Below, piece by piece: positions 23,942 to 33,153 of a stretch of DNA of 64,000 bases. The position numbers were made by a program, and so were the translations under genes. This stretch comes from UBA1672 sp033851915 (GTDB taxonomy: Bacteria; Pseudomonadota; Alphaproteobacteria; Micavibrionales; Micavibrionaceae): contig JAWSVM010000001.1 in the NCBI GenBank assembly GCA_033851915.1, forward strand, positions 496,001 through 560,000. Direction: 5' to 3'. Positions within the stretch are counted from its first letter, which is position 1; every line of letters begins with the position of its first letter. The notes under the pieces were generated by a model, which saw only the letters and a list, made by a program, of their open reading frames with translations, was not told where the DNA came from and ran no database searches.

Positions 23942-25132
23942 CTAAGCGCGGTCCATTTGTTTTTGTATTTGTCGGTCTATGATGTTTGCCATTTGCGTAG
24001 GTTTTAAGGGCTTGAGTAAAACGCTGTCTTCATCAAGATCATCATGGCCGTATTTTCCTCGCTCGCCTTTTCGGGCTCCGGTCATATAAACAATTTCCGG
24101 ACTATTTTCTTCACCGTAGGCCTGATGAATAATATTTGCTACCTCATAACCACTGGCATAAGGCATTTTTATATCCATGAAGATCAGATCAGGTTTGTAA
24201 GATTCAATTTTTTCCAGAGTTTTTGACGCATCGGTCAGTATGTGTGCCTCGATATTATATTGTTCAAGAAATTTAGAATAGGTCATGGCAATGAGTTCAT
24301 CATCATCAATGATAAGAGTCTTCGGAACCCTTTGATAGCTTAGCTCCAGATGTTTACAGATTATAAGATGCAGCTTGTCCATATTCATTGGTTTTGTGAT
24401 GTAATCTTTCGCGCCTGCGCGTACCGATGCAAGGCGGGCTTCGATGTCCTGACGGGCGCTCATGACAAGTGTTGGAATGTTATTTGCGATTTCTTCGAGG
24501 TATTTCAATCCGGCCATCTTACCTTCACGTAGGTTGAGGTCCACTAACACAAGGTCAGGGCGAACATGTTGGGATAGTGTTTTTATTTTTTCAATAGTGC
24601 CGCAACACTGAACATAAAATCCTAGATTCTGTAATTGGAGCGCAATAGTATCAGCATAGAGCGTATCATCTTCCAGAATGAAGATAATGCTTGTCGAGGG
24701 GATCAGCCCCGGACGAATGGCATGTTCATGTTTGAAAATATAAAGCTGTTTAAGGTCTTGGTCGAGTTCTGCGATTTGGTTTTGTGTTTTTTCCAGACTT
24801 GAAACTGTTGGTGTCTTTTTGAATTCATGTAGATAATAAAGCGAAGATAGAAGCGATATGATACGTTCTTCCCATACTGGTAAGTTCATCTGTTTTGCCA
24901 TGGATTCGAATGCTTCGCAGTCTTGAATGAGACTAACCAGTTTACGGAAATGTAGACGATTCCATTCTTTGCCATGTTTTTGCTGGAGTTCATAAAAATT
25001 ATCTGTAATTACTTCCATAATTTTCATGAGCTCTTCTAGATTATCGAGCTCAATTTTAATTTGAATATCTTTTACCAAAGATGAATCATGTGTCTGTTTC
25101 GCGCGGTAAAGATCAGAAATTGTTGTAGACAT
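23942..25132 (-). CDS. Dual-receiver response regulator
   Basis: 396 aa from the ATG at 25132, which has GGAG seven bases upstream; the open frame extends to 25348, but the extra residues are basic and unlike a domain. The first 140 residues are helical (IELDNLEELMKIMEVITDNF...). Two receiver domains follow: IFILEDDTLYADT with phospho-site LVDLN, and LIIDDDELIAMTYS with FMDIKMP and the Lys in LLKPLKP. There is no output domain, so it works by relay or protein contact. It is one of several receiver proteins of the EPS cluster and lies 160 bases downstream of glmM, probably in the same transcription unit. Confidence 0.85.
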   Translation of the reverse strand: MSTTISDLYRAKQTHDSSLVKDIQIKIELDNLEELMKIMEVITDNFYELQQKHGKEWNRLHFRKLVSLIQDCEAFESMAKQMNLPVWEERIISLLSSLYYLHEFKKTPTVSSLEKTQNQIAELDQDLKQLYIFKHEHAIRPGLIPSTSIIFILEDDTLYADTIALQLQNLGFYVQCCGTIEKIKTLSQHVRPDLVLVDLNLREGKMAGLKYLEEIANNIPTLVMSARQDIEARLASVRAGAKDYITKPMNMDKLHLIICKHLELSYQRVPKTLIIDDDELIAMTYSKFLEQYNIEAHILTDASKTLEKIESYKPDLIFMDIKMPYASGYEVANIIHQAYGEENSPEIVYMTGARKGERGKYGHDDLDEDSVLLKPLKPTQMANIIDRQIQKQMDRA

Positions 25133-25292
25133 CAGTATCTCCATTTTGTTTCCTGCTATAGGTATATGCAAAATCCGTACCTCTTTTTTTGCTAAAGAAC
25201 GCCTGATTTTTCGTATTTTCCAGTGGTTTTTCTTGGGTTGAGCAAGTAATTTTCTCATATTGCGAGCTAAAACAAGGGATGAGGTTCGGGGT

Positions 25293-26672
25293 TCAGACAT
25301 GCGCAGCCCTCTCGATAACTTGACAGAGATCGTTAACAATCTCTCCAATCAGGGACGAATCTTGCCCTTCAGCCATGACGCGTATGACGGGTTCTGTGCC
25401 GGAAGGGCGAACGAGGATACGTCCTTGGTCAGCTAGGCTTTTTTGTGCCGCACTGATCGCGTTTTGCACTATTTTTTCCTCCAGCGCCTCTCCCGTAACG
25501 CCATGAATATTTTGCAGGCGCTGCGGATAGGGCGTGAAGACATTTAACACCTCGCTTGCCGGTTTTTCCGTTTCTCTGAGGATGGCTAAAATCTGCAAAG
25601 CGGCCAGAATACCATCGCCTGTTGTGCTGTATTTGTTCATAATAATGTGGCCGGATTGTTCGCCGCCAAGAGCAAAGCCGCCATTACGCATTTCCGTCAT
25701 AACCGCAAAATCACCAACAGCAGTACGCACGACATCAATGCCATGGGCTTGCAGTGCCGCTTCCATCGCCATATTGGACATGATCGTGGTAACAACAGTG
25801 TTATCACTCAATATACCTAATTGTTTAAACGCCAGCGCAAGGCAGGCTGTGAGTTGATCACCATCCAGAACTTGACCTTTTTCATCAACGACAATCAGGC
25901 GGTCGGCATCACCATCAAGTGCAATGCCGATATCGGCGTTTTCTTGAATGACTTTGCATTGCAAGGCTTTAAGATCGGTTGCACCGCAGTGCTGATTGAT
26001 ATTGCGGCCATTGGGCTGTGTGCCAATCGTAATGACTTCGGCTTCCAGTTCCCAGAAAATTTGTGGAGCAACTTTATAGGCCGCACCGTTGGCGCAATCT
26101 AGCACAATTTTCATACCGGCCAGTGTTTCCCCTTTTGGGACGCTGGACTTAACGTGCTCGACATAACGACCCGAAGCATCATCAAGACGCTTGGCTTTCC
26201 CGCATTCTTCCGGTGAAGAGAGATGGGGGGTCAGATCCGTTTCGATCACAGCCTCTATTTTTTTCTGCATTTCGCTGCAAAGTTTAAACCCATCTGCGCC
26301 GAAAAGCTTCAAGCCGTTATCCTGAAACTGGTTATGCGAGGCCGTGATCATCACACCTAAATCCGCGCGCATAGAGCGGGTCAGCATAGCAATACCGGCG
26401 GTTGGGATAGGCCCGACTTGAATAACGTCCATGCCCATGGATAAGAATCCCGCGGTGATGGCTTGTTCAAACATGTACCCTGAAAGTCGTGTATCTTTGC
26501 CGACGACAATGCGGTTCGTGTGTTCTGATTGGTTTTGTTGTTGCTTTAGAATATAGGCCGTGGCCATGGCGACTTTCATTGTAATTTCCGCTGTCATCGG
26601 GAATTGATTGGCTCTTCCGCGAATACCATCGGTTCTGAAGTAAGATTTTTTATTTATAGTGTCTAGACTCAT
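25293..26672 (-). CDS. glmM: Phosphoglucosamine mutase
   Basis: 459 aa, normal length for GlmM. Hallmarks: YFRTDGIRGRAN at the start, active-site serine loop MITASHNQFQDNGLKLF (about residues 108-124; many homologues have Pro after SHN), metal-binding ALDGDADR, sugar-binding GGEQSGH, and phosphate-binding RPSGTEPVIRVM near the end. It converts glucosamine-6-phosphate to glucosamine-1-phosphate on the way to UDP-GlcNAc. Together with glmS in the same region it suggests dedicated precursor supply for an amino-sugar polysaccharide, unless these are the only chromosomal copies. Confidence 0.95.
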   Translation of the reverse strand: MSLDTINKKSYFRTDGIRGRANQFPMTAEITMKVAMATAYILKQQQNQSEHTNRIVVGKDTRLSGYMFEQAITAGFLSMGMDVIQVGPIPTAGIAMLTRSMRADLGVMITASHNQFQDNGLKLFGADGFKLCSEMQKKIEAVIETDLTPHLSSPEECGKAKRLDDASGRYVEHVKSSVPKGETLAGMKIVLDCANGAAYKVAPQIFWELEAEVITIGTQPNGRNINQHCGATDLKALQCKVIQENADIGIALDGDADRLIVVDEKGQVLDGDQLTACLALAFKQLGILSDNTVVTTIMSNMAMEAALQAHGIDVVRTAVGDFAVMTEMRNGGFALGGEQSGHIIMNKYSTTGDGILAALQILAILRETEKPASEVLNVFTPYPQRLQNIHGVTGEALEEKIVQNAISAAQKSLADQGRILVRPSGTEPVIRVMAEGQDSSLIGEIVNDLCQVIERAAHV

Positions 26673-26737
26673 TTGTTCTCTCCTTTTTAATTATTTACTG
26701 GCTTAGAGCCGCTGATCTTTAATGACGGGCGTGTGGC

Positions 26738-27490
26738 TCATGAAACAATTTCCAAAATGGTTTCTTTCTTATTTTCTTTGGGTGCGAGTTTTCGGATTAC
26801 CCGTGCGGGTACGCCGCCGGCAAGAACGCCTGCCGGCAAATCTTTGGTGACAACGCTTCCTGCGCCAACAATCGTGCCTTCGCCGATGGTTACACCGCCA
26901 TTCACAACCACGCCGCTGCCAAGCCAGACATTATCTTTCAGGATAATATCTTTGGCTTGCTCATCTGTGTCCGGTTTGCCCTCTGCACGCGCTTTGGCCT
27001 CAAGAGGGTGGCCTGCATAGCCCGATAGTTTTCCTTCCCCTGCAATACGTACATTGTCGCCAATGATGACTTTTGTTCCGACAAAAATGCCGCTGCGCCA
27101 GCCGATACCGACATTGCTACCAATGATAAGCTGCGGTGTTTCTTTGCTTGCTGCCCGACCTATAAGTGCGATGCGGGCGGCAATGCGGCAATCATCGCCA
27201 ATGGTAATGTCGAGAGGGCCCATGCGAAAAGGAAGGCCGATACCTTCATAACGCATCCGCCGCGGCTTGTTGCGAAGCTGCATCATAAAAACCGGTTTCC
27301 AGTAGAATGTCCGGATAGTGAAAAGAATGGTGTTAAGCACGAATGAAAGCATTATATGAAGCGGTTTGTGAATAAGCCAGATCGGCGGCATGTCGAATGT
27401 TAAAACTTTCTTGGCAAGCGCATATAGAAATCTGGTCAGTGCCGTATTACGTGCCTTGATCCGGTTCTTGAATTTTGTGATGAGGTTCAT
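26738..27490 (-). CDS. Hexapeptide-repeat (LbH) acyltransferase
   Basis: 250 aa. A hydrophobic N-terminal segment (about residues 38-62) is followed by a left-handed beta-helix: ITIGDDCRIAARIALIG, IGSNVGIGWRSGIFVGTKVIIGDNVRIAG, then VWLGSGVVVNGGVTIGEGTIVGAGSVVTKDLPAGVLAGGVPARVIR. This C-terminal part is the maltose/galactoside O-acetyltransferase type, which moves acetyl from acetyl-CoA to sugar hydroxyls. It probably acetylates EPS sugars. A sigma-54-like promoter lies 43 bases upstream, so it is likely part of the EPS regulon. Confidence 0.88.
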   Translation of the reverse strand: MNLITKFKNRIKARNTALTRFLYALAKKVLTFDMPPIWLIHKPLHIMLSFVLNTILFTIRTFYWKPVFMMQLRNKPRRMRYEGIGLPFRMGPLDITIGDDCRIAARIALIGRAASKETPQLIIGSNVGIGWRSGIFVGTKVIIGDNVRIAGEGKLSGYAGHPLEAKARAEGKPDTDEQAKDIILKDNVWLGSGVVVNGGVTIGEGTIVGAGSVVTKDLPAGVLAGGVPARVIRKLAPKENKKETILEIVS

Positions 27491-27532
27491 ATTTTTTTAT
27501 CCCTTAAAACTATAATGATCTCAATGACGTTC

Positions 27533-27548
27533 TGCAAAAGCCGAGCCA
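27533..27548 (-). promoter_or_regulatory. Sigma-54-like promoter for the LbH acyltransferase
   Basis: Minus strand TGGCTCGGCTTTTGCA: GG-N10-GC with a good TTGCA -12 element. The expected start near 27521 is about 30 bases before the ATG. Confidence 0.65.
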
Positions 27549-27598
27549 TGGTTAAGCCATTATAAAATAAGAATATTTTTATAGAGTTTGTTCTGAAA

Positions 27599-27615
27599 TT
27601 CTTAAAATGAGAAAA
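27599..27615. promoter_or_regulatory. Candidate activator site (variant palindrome)
   Basis: ATTCTTA-AAA-TGAGAAA, a two-mismatch version of TTTCTCA-N3-TGAGAAA, about 50 bases upstream of the sigma-54-like promoter at 27533-27548. Confidence 0.5.
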
Positions 27616-27637
27616 ATTCTAAGAATAACGACAGTCC

Positions 27638-28027
27638 CTAAGGGCGTAATGCTCTCAATGTAAACCCAAAAATAACTCCTAAAGTATTGGCGAGGAGATC
27701 ATGCGGGCTAGCACCCCTGTGGGGAATATAATACTGGATCACCTCAATGCTGATTCCTAGCAGCAGGATGAAAATAAAGATCAGGATTTTTCCAAATATA
27801 TTTTTGGTTAACGGGATATTCAGCGCAAGGCCTGTAAAAAACATGAAATGAAAGACTTTGTCGAAATGTACGAAAAACTCAAATTCCTTACAAAGCTCTA
27901 GGTAGAGTTTGCAAAAATTTGGTGGCACAAAGAATGCAGCGCCGGCTAAGATACCGATGATGATAAGCAGGTACGTTTTATATTTCCGCCGCGGTTGAGA
28001 ATTTTCGCATTTTGAGAATAAACCCAT
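27638..28027 (-). CDS. VanZ-like membrane protein
   Basis: 129 aa with four hydrophobic segments. The VanZ-like signature is HFDKVFHFMFFTGLAL, GISIEVIQYYIPHRGASPHDLLANTLGVIFG with the conserved Glu, Gln, Arg and Asp residues. VanZ proteins were named from teicoplanin resistance, but many sit in polysaccharide loci with no known activity. A sigma-54-like promoter ends about 28 bases before the ATG, so the gene appears to have its own promoter within the regulon. Confidence 0.85.
   Translation of the reverse strand: MGLFSKCENSQPRRKYKTYLLIIIGILAGAAFFVPPNFCKLYLELCKEFEFFVHFDKVFHFMFFTGLALNIPLTKNIFGKILIFIFILLLGISIEVIQYYIPHRGASPHDLLANTLGVIFGFTLRALRP
28003..28019. promoter_or_regulatory. Candidate activator site inside the vanZ-like gene start
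   Basis: TTTCGCA-TTT-TGAGAAT differs from TTTCTCA-N3-TGAGAAA at two arm positions. It is downstream of the promoter at 28055-28070, which is possible for an enhancer site but less usual. Confidence 0.35.
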
Positions 28028-28054
28028 GTTTTTCTCTCCTTTTGGAATGGAAAG

Positions 28055-28070
28055 TGCAAAACCCGTGCCT
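28055..28070 (-). promoter_or_regulatory. Sigma-54-like promoter for the VanZ-like gene
   Basis: Minus strand AGGCACGGGTTTTGCA: GGCAC at -24, TTGCA at -12, spacing GG-N10-GC. Confidence 0.7.
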
Positions 28071-28099
28071 AAATATTCATGGTTTCAAGGGGAAGTACT

Positions 28100-28852
28100 T
28101 TAGAAAACCCATTTAATTTGGGCTTGTGGTACAGATTCGGTAACGCCGTCTATACCGAATTTATTGTGCCAGTACTGGTATTCTACACCGGCAAAGAATT
28201 GTCCTTGTTTGTTCCAGACAAGATCCCCAACATCTAAAAGAAGACGCGGCTGTGTCAACTGGCTTGGTACTGTTGTGCCGCCTTCTTCGCCAAAAATATC
28301 GGCAAATCCTTCAAAAACGAATTTTGCGTCAGCGGCTTCAAACGGCAAGCTCCAGGCTGTGTAAATTTGAAACGTTTTATCCTTTCGATCCGGATTATTG
28401 CGGATGAAGCTGTTGACCTTGAAAAATTTAAAATAGGGAAGGTTAAGATCAATGCCGATCCCGTAGCTATAGCGCGCGAGACCATCTTCGCCTTGTTCAG
28501 TTTGGGCTGCGAGTAAGATATCCTTGAGAATGCCATAAGACACATTTTTGCCAGTGATTTTGTTCCATGACAGGCGCGGGGTAAATTCACAATAAAGATC
28601 ATCATTACTGTCCCCTTCCTTGAGGGAGAGGTCACAGAATGCATAAAGATCTCCGACACTCCACCCGCTTGCATGTTCCAGCGTTATGATCGTGCGTTTT
28701 TTTGGCCCTAATTCATAATGGTTGCCGCGTAAAATTTGAATATTGGTGGTGTGGAACTGGATTAGATCATCGGCCCAAGCGGTTTGAAAACCAAAAGAGG
28801 TAATACCGCATAATAAAGCGAAGAAATAAAACGAAAGGCGCGCATATGTCAT
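28100..28852 (-). CDS. Tsx-like outer-membrane channel protein
   Basis: 250 aa with a cleavable signal peptide (hydrophobic run ending FQTAWA, then DDLIQFHTTN). The mature part consists of amphipathic strands: ITLEHASGWSVGDLYAFCDL, YCEFTPRLSWNKITG, FFAGVEYQYWHNKFG, ending in the aromatic IKWVF typical of outer-membrane beta-barrels. The pattern resembles the nucleoside-specific channel Tsx and related proteins. The substrate cannot be read from sequence. It lies between the VanZ-like gene and the divergent substrate-binding protein gene. Confidence 0.75.
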   Translation of the reverse strand: MTYARLSFYFFALLCGITSFGFQTAWADDLIQFHTTNIQILRGNHYELGPKKRTIITLEHASGWSVGDLYAFCDLSLKEGDSNDDLYCEFTPRLSWNKITGKNVSYGILKDILLAAQTEQGEDGLARYSYGIGIDLNLPYFKFFKVNSFIRNNPDRKDKTFQIYTAWSLPFEAADAKFVFEGFADIFGEEGGTTVPSQLTQPRLLLDVGDLVWNKQGQFFAGVEYQYWHNKFGIDGVTESVPQAQIKWVF

Positions 28853-28911
28853 GCTGTGTATCTTGATATACTTTTAGTTGGTTTTCCAGAGGAAATGCAC
28901 GTGTAATACAT

Positions 28912-28927
28912 AGGCATGATCTTTGCT
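28912..28927 (+). promoter_or_regulatory. Sigma-54-like promoter for the sensor operon
   Basis: AGGCATGATCTTTGCT, GG-N10-GC. It would start transcription near 28938, ahead of the substrate-binding protein, LOV kinase and response regulator genes. Confidence 0.6.
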
Positions 28928-28973
28928 TTATTTATTCTATAAGAAATGATAAATGCGAAGGACTGCGTGCGAT

Positions 28974-30206
28974 ATGTTTAGAAATGTGTATATAATCAAT
29001 ATGTTAATAAGGTCGTGCGTGTGGGGGGCTTGGTTTTTCACTGTCATATTGTGTCTCATTTTGAGTTTAGTATGGATACCGGGTGCGCATGCCGAGGTCA
29101 CGGATGCGCCGATGAAATATCTGGCACTGGATGCTGATATGTCGGGCAATACGAAAGACGCTGGGGAATCTCTAAAACGCGGCATCGAACTTGCTCTTAA
29201 AGAGATTAACGCCGCTGGTGGTGTGAACGGTACGATGTTGGGATTGAAGATTTTTGATCACCGTGCTAATCCAGCTCGCGGGATTTATAACATTGAACAA
29301 ATTGCTGGAGATGAGGACATTCTGGCAATTATTGGCGGTGTGCATACGCCTGTTGCTTTGGAGCAACTCCCCAAAATTCATGAACTTAAAATTCCGTATC
29401 TTGGCGCTTGGGCGGCAGGAACGCCAATTGTGGATAATGGTTATGATCCTAATTATGTGTTTCGTCTGTCAGTGCGTGATGAATATGCGGCGCCGTTTTT
29501 TATTCAGGAAGCTAAGAAACGCGGCTATGAAAACATCGTGCTGTTTTTGGAAAAAACAGGCTGGGGGCGATCCAATCACAAGGCTTTGGTTAAGGAATTG
29601 GCAGCATCCGGTATCAAAATTGATTTTACCGATTGGTTTTTCTGGGGAGATAAAGAGGCTGATTTTAAAATCCGTGTCGAAGAGCTTTTAAACCATAATA
29701 CTGATGTCATTATTTTGGTTGCCAATATTACGGAAGGTGCAGAATTTATAAAAGCACTGGCCAAATTGCCGGAGGATAAACGCCCACCTGTGATTTCGCA
29801 TTGGGGCGTTGCCTCGGGGAACTTCCCTGAATTTGCGGGGGAGGCATTAAGTCATGTTGACCTATCTTTCCTGCAAACATGGTCTTTGGATCATAAGAAT
29901 GCCGATGTGTTTAAAGAAAAATATTGCGCAATGTTTGGGCCTTGTGAAACGGCGCGTGATTTTCCAGCGCCTGTGGGAACAGCACATAGCTATGACCTCA
30001 CCCATATTTTTGCAAAAGCCCTGCAGAAAACAAACGTGATGACTCGTGATGAGGTTTGGCTGGCATTACAAAATATCGAGCATTATGACGGCTTAATTAA
30101 AACCTATAAATTTCCTTTCACTACAACCGATCATGAGGCGTTGGATATCTCTGATTTTGGTCTTTATCGCTATGATCGCGTCGGTGGAATTATTCACGTA
30201 AAATAG
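28974..30206 (+). CDS. Periplasmic branched-chain amino acid/amide-type binding protein
   Basis: About 410 aa from the ATG at 28974 (AAGGA upstream); an ATG at 28953 is possible. A long hydrophobic signal peptide ends at GAHA. The Peripla_BP_6 fold is shown by LSLKRGIELALKEINAAGGVNG-like sequence (actual GESLKRGIELALKEINAAGG), ILAIIGGVHTPVALEQLPKIHELKIPYLGAWAAGTPIV and ARDFPAPVGTAHSYDLTHIFAKAL. No ABC permease or ATPase genes are adjacent. Instead a membrane histidine kinase follows after 12 bases, so the protein probably serves as a ligand-binding sensor subunit for that kinase rather than for transport (inference). Confidence 0.82.
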   Translation: MFRNVYIINMLIRSCVWGAWFFTVILCLILSLVWIPGAHAEVTDAPMKYLALDADMSGNTKDAGESLKRGIELALKEINAAGGVNGTMLGLKIFDHRANPARGIYNIEQIAGDEDILAIIGGVHTPVALEQLPKIHELKIPYLGAWAAGTPIVDNGYDPNYVFRLSVRDEYAAPFFIQEAKKRGYENIVLFLEKTGWGRSNHKALVKELAASGIKIDFTDWFFWGDKEADFKIRVEELLNHNTDVIILVANITEGAEFIKALAKLPEDKRPPVISHWGVASGNFPEFAGEALSHVDLSFLQTWSLDHKNADVFKEKYCAMFGPCETARDFPAPVGTAHSYDLTHIFAKALQKTNVMTRDEVWLALQNIEHYDGLIKTYKFPFTTTDHEALDISDFGLYRYDRVGGIIHVK

Positions 30207-30218
30207 AGAGGCGGGTAT

Positions 30219-32756
30219 ATGAGAGAAGCACAGCATACAACGACAATCTTGCGCTACATGTTCAAGCGCATTTTGCCGTTTGTTGTGCCAGTCTTGTTGA
30301 GTGCTTTTTTTATAACCTATGAATTTACCTATCGTACAATCAAAGAACAGCAACATGATGCCATTGAGACCGAGCTATCTTTTGCGCAACAAACATTAGA
30401 TAGCCGCATTCAGATAATGGAAAAATGGCTTCAAAACTTGGCGCGAAACGGGATGGTTGTAAATTCACTGGTTGATCCCAGAGGAGCCGGAGAATACATC
30501 CCGCAGCTTATCAAAAACTTGCGCGTCCCCGGCCCGAAAGGTGATGGTCATATTATATTTCTTGATTTTCAGGGGAAGGTTCTGGCGACCAATAATATTA
30601 AGACATCTCTGAAAATGGATGAAAGCTGGTTGAGCAATGTGTTAGAGGGCCAAAGTTATGAAGCAATTTCTTATAAGGGATTGATTATGGCCGAGCCTGT
30701 TATCATTAATGGCCTGCCTGAGGGCGCTATGGTTTTATTACTTGATGCATCGATGCTCGTCAGTTTTATGGAGGTTTCTTCTGCCAGTGGGTATATGAGC
30801 GTGATTGATACGAATAGTCATGTCATCTTTTCCTCGCCCGGGCAGGATTATTTCCAGATTGGTAAGAAATACAATAAAAACCTCTTTAAGGATTGGGTTT
30901 TCTCTCAAAAACCGATTTATGGGTCTTCTGACTTGTTTGTCGTCTTTAAACAAGAGAGCAAGGTCGTATTTCAAGCCGTCTTGGATGTGCAATATGCCCT
31001 TATCGCATTTATCGTCATTTCCTTAGGCGGGATTTTGTTATCCGTTAGCTTGTCCGGAAGAATGGCCGCTCGCGTGTTAGGCACTGTTGCAAAGCAAATA
31101 GAAACTCTGCGCGCAGAAAAAGATTTATCAAAACGTATTGAAGTAAGCGCGATCAAAGAGCTGGCTTATCTTGAACATTCCTATAACGATATGGCTGAAA
31201 ATCTTCAGGATACAACAGTTTCTAAAGAATATATTGATATGCTTTTTGACGGTATGCCGTTGCCTGTTTTTGTGGTGGATGCGGATGGACGTATTGTCAG
31301 AACGAATGATCCGGTTCTTTCTATGTTTGAAAATTCGGAAGGTGCGTTACCTGATTATTTTCAGGATGCGATTCTTCATGCGGATCTTGAGAAACATCAA
31401 GTAGAGCTGATATCGCATTTTGCTTATATGCCGAAAAATGCGTGCGATACCTTTTTCTATTTGCCAAAAAAATATGGTACGCATGAAATGGAAATGCGGA
31501 TCATAAACAACGATACGGATACGAAGCCTTATATTCTATCAACGACATCTTTAAAAAATAAAAAGGGCGAGGTTACTGGCTTTATTATTACGGCGACAGA
31601 TATTGTGGATCGCAAGAGGCAGGAAAAAGAAATACTGGAACTCGCGGAACAAAATATACTGATGGCAAGAGCCATTGAGGAAATTGATCTGGGCGTGACA
31701 ATCAGTGATGGGAGGCAAAGACATCACCCTCTTATTTTTTGCAATCAGTCTTTCATAGAACTTTCCGGCCGCTCTATGGAAGAAGTATTGGGGTTTAGCT
31801 GCGATTTCATGCAAGGTCCAGAGACAGATCCAACTGTTGTGAAGGCCATATCCGAAGCCATTAGTGATCAGAAATCCATTAGAGTTGAAATCCTTAACTA
31901 CAGAAAAAACGGTGAAACTTTTTGGAATGAGCTCAGCATTAATCCCATTTTTGCCCATGACGGTAGCTTGAAATATTACGTGGGTATCCAAAATGACATT
32001 ACGAACCGCAAACGCGTTGAAGCGATGAAAAAGGAATTTATTTCAACGGTTAGTCATGAGTTACGAACCCCCTTAACTTCTATTCACGGCTCGCTTGGTC
32101 TGATCAATGAGTTTTATGAGGGAGATCCAGATTCAGAAGAGAAAGAGCTGCTATCTGTGGCCTATCGTAATAGTGAGCGCTTAAAGTTTTTGGTTGATGA
32201 TATTTTAGATACTGAAAAACTGGAGGCGGGCGAGATGCGCTTTTATCCTGATTATTACAAGCTTACAGATATTGTGCAGCAGGGCGCGCAGCTTAATAAA
32301 GCTTATGGTGAAAAATATGGCGTTGAATTTGTTATTGCCGATGATTTGCCGGATACTTATATCCGCGTTGATAAACAGAGAATGATACAGGTCTTTGCCA
32401 ATCTTTTATCGAATGCTGCTAAATTTTCAAAGTCTTCAAAACAGGTAGATATCAGTGCACAAATTATTGATTTGGGAGAGTATATCGTACGTATTGCTAT
32501 TCGGGATTATGGTGATGGTATTTCAGAGAACTTCCAGAAACGGCTTTTTATCAAATTTGCGCAGGAGGATTCATCGGACGTGCGGGCATTACCGGGCACA
32601 GGTCTGGGGCTTTATATCAGTAAAAAAATTATTGAGGCTCATGCCGGCGAAATTGATTTTGAAACAAAAACCGGAGAAGGCACCACATTTTATATAGATT
32701 TACCTTGCTATGATACCCCTACAGAAGAAGGAGAAGATAATGACGAAGCCGCTTAA
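30219..32756 (+). CDS. Membrane histidine kinase with periplasmic sensor, PAS and LOV-like domains
   Basis: 845 aa. A first membrane helix (about 16-38) and second (about 252-275) bracket a periplasmic domain of the Cache kind. Then come a HAMP-like region, a PAS (about 340-470) and a second PAS with LOV features (about 485-595): GFSCDFMQGPETDP with Cys528 where LOV photoreceptors bind flavin, ILNYRKNGETFWNEL, and YVGIQNDIT with the signalling Gln. The kinase core has FISTVSHELRTPLTS (His613) and HATPase motifs (NLLSNAAKF, DYGDGI, GTGLGLYISK). It may integrate a ligand signal through the upstream binding protein with blue light. The end overlaps the response regulator gene by 17 bases. Confidence 0.85.
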   Translation: MREAQHTTTILRYMFKRILPFVVPVLLSAFFITYEFTYRTIKEQQHDAIETELSFAQQTLDSRIQIMEKWLQNLARNGMVVNSLVDPRGAGEYIPQLIKNLRVPGPKGDGHIIFLDFQGKVLATNNIKTSLKMDESWLSNVLEGQSYEAISYKGLIMAEPVIINGLPEGAMVLLLDASMLVSFMEVSSASGYMSVIDTNSHVIFSSPGQDYFQIGKKYNKNLFKDWVFSQKPIYGSSDLFVVFKQESKVVFQAVLDVQYALIAFIVISLGGILLSVSLSGRMAARVLGTVAKQIETLRAEKDLSKRIEVSAIKELAYLEHSYNDMAENLQDTTVSKEYIDMLFDGMPLPVFVVDADGRIVRTNDPVLSMFENSEGALPDYFQDAILHADLEKHQVELISHFAYMPKNACDTFFYLPKKYGTHEMEMRIINNDTDTKPYILSTTSLKNKKGEVTGFIITATDIVDRKRQEKEILELAEQNILMARAIEEIDLGVTISDGRQRHHPLIFCNQSFIELSGRSMEEVLGFSCDFMQGPETDPTVVKAISEAISDQKSIRVEILNYRKNGETFWNELSINPIFAHDGSLKYYVGIQNDITNRKRVEAMKKEFISTVSHELRTPLTSIHGSLGLINEFYEGDPDSEEKELLSVAYRNSERLKFLVDDILDTEKLEAGEMRFYPDYYKLTDIVQQGAQLNKAYGEKYGVEFVIADDLPDTYIRVDKQRMIQVFANLLSNAAKFSKSSKQVDISAQIIDLGEYIVRIAIRDYGDGISENFQKRLFIKFAQEDSSDVRALPGTGLGLYISKKIIEAHAGEIDFETKTGEGTTFYIDLPCYDTPTEEGEDNDEAA

Positions 32757-33153
32757 AACGATACTTACAGTTGATGACGATGATGACATCCGGATGGTGG
32801 GTGCCTTAGTCCTTAAAAAAAAAGGTGGGTTTGATGTAACGTCAAAGCCTTCCGGACAGCGGGCGCTTGATTATCTGGGCTCACTTGCAGAGGAGGGTTT
32901 ACCGGATTTGATTATGCTTGATGTGATGATGCCGCAAATGGATGGGCCGCAAATGCTTTGCGCGATAAGGGCTTTAACGCCGCATCCTGTGGCGGATATT
33001 CCCATTATTTTCATGACAGCTAAATGTCAGCCTGATGAGGTTGAGCGTTTGATTGCACTGGGTGCGGTGGATGTTATCCCAAAGCCCTTTGATTCCACAA
33101 CATTGGCTGATCAGGTGCGCGAAATTTGGGACGCTATACCGTTACCTATGTGA
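32740..33153 (+). CDS. Single-domain response regulator (cognate of the LOV kinase)
   Basis: 137 aa from the ATG at 32740, preceded by AGGAG; it overlaps the end of the kinase gene. One receiver domain only: acidic cluster LTVDDDDDIRM, phospho-acceptor Asp in MLDVMMPQMDGPQM, Thr in FMTAK and Lys in VIPKPFD. There is no output domain, so it probably passes phosphate to another protein, perhaps the HPt protein at 59.1 kb, or acts by binding. Confidence 0.9.
   Translation: MTKPLKTILTVDDDDDIRMVGALVLKKKGGFDVTSKPSGQRALDYLGSLAEEGLPDLIMLDVMMPQMDGPQMLCAIRALTPHPVADIPIIFMTAKCQPDEVERLIALGAVDVIPKPFDSTTLADQVREIWDAIPLPM

Noticed and set aside
25133..25348. Longer N-terminus for the dual-receiver regulator, overlapping glmM
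   Set aside because: The extra 72 residues are strongly basic and unlike a domain, and a better ribosome binding site precedes the ATG at 25132. Not fully excluded, because an ATG at 25300 overlaps the glmM stop.
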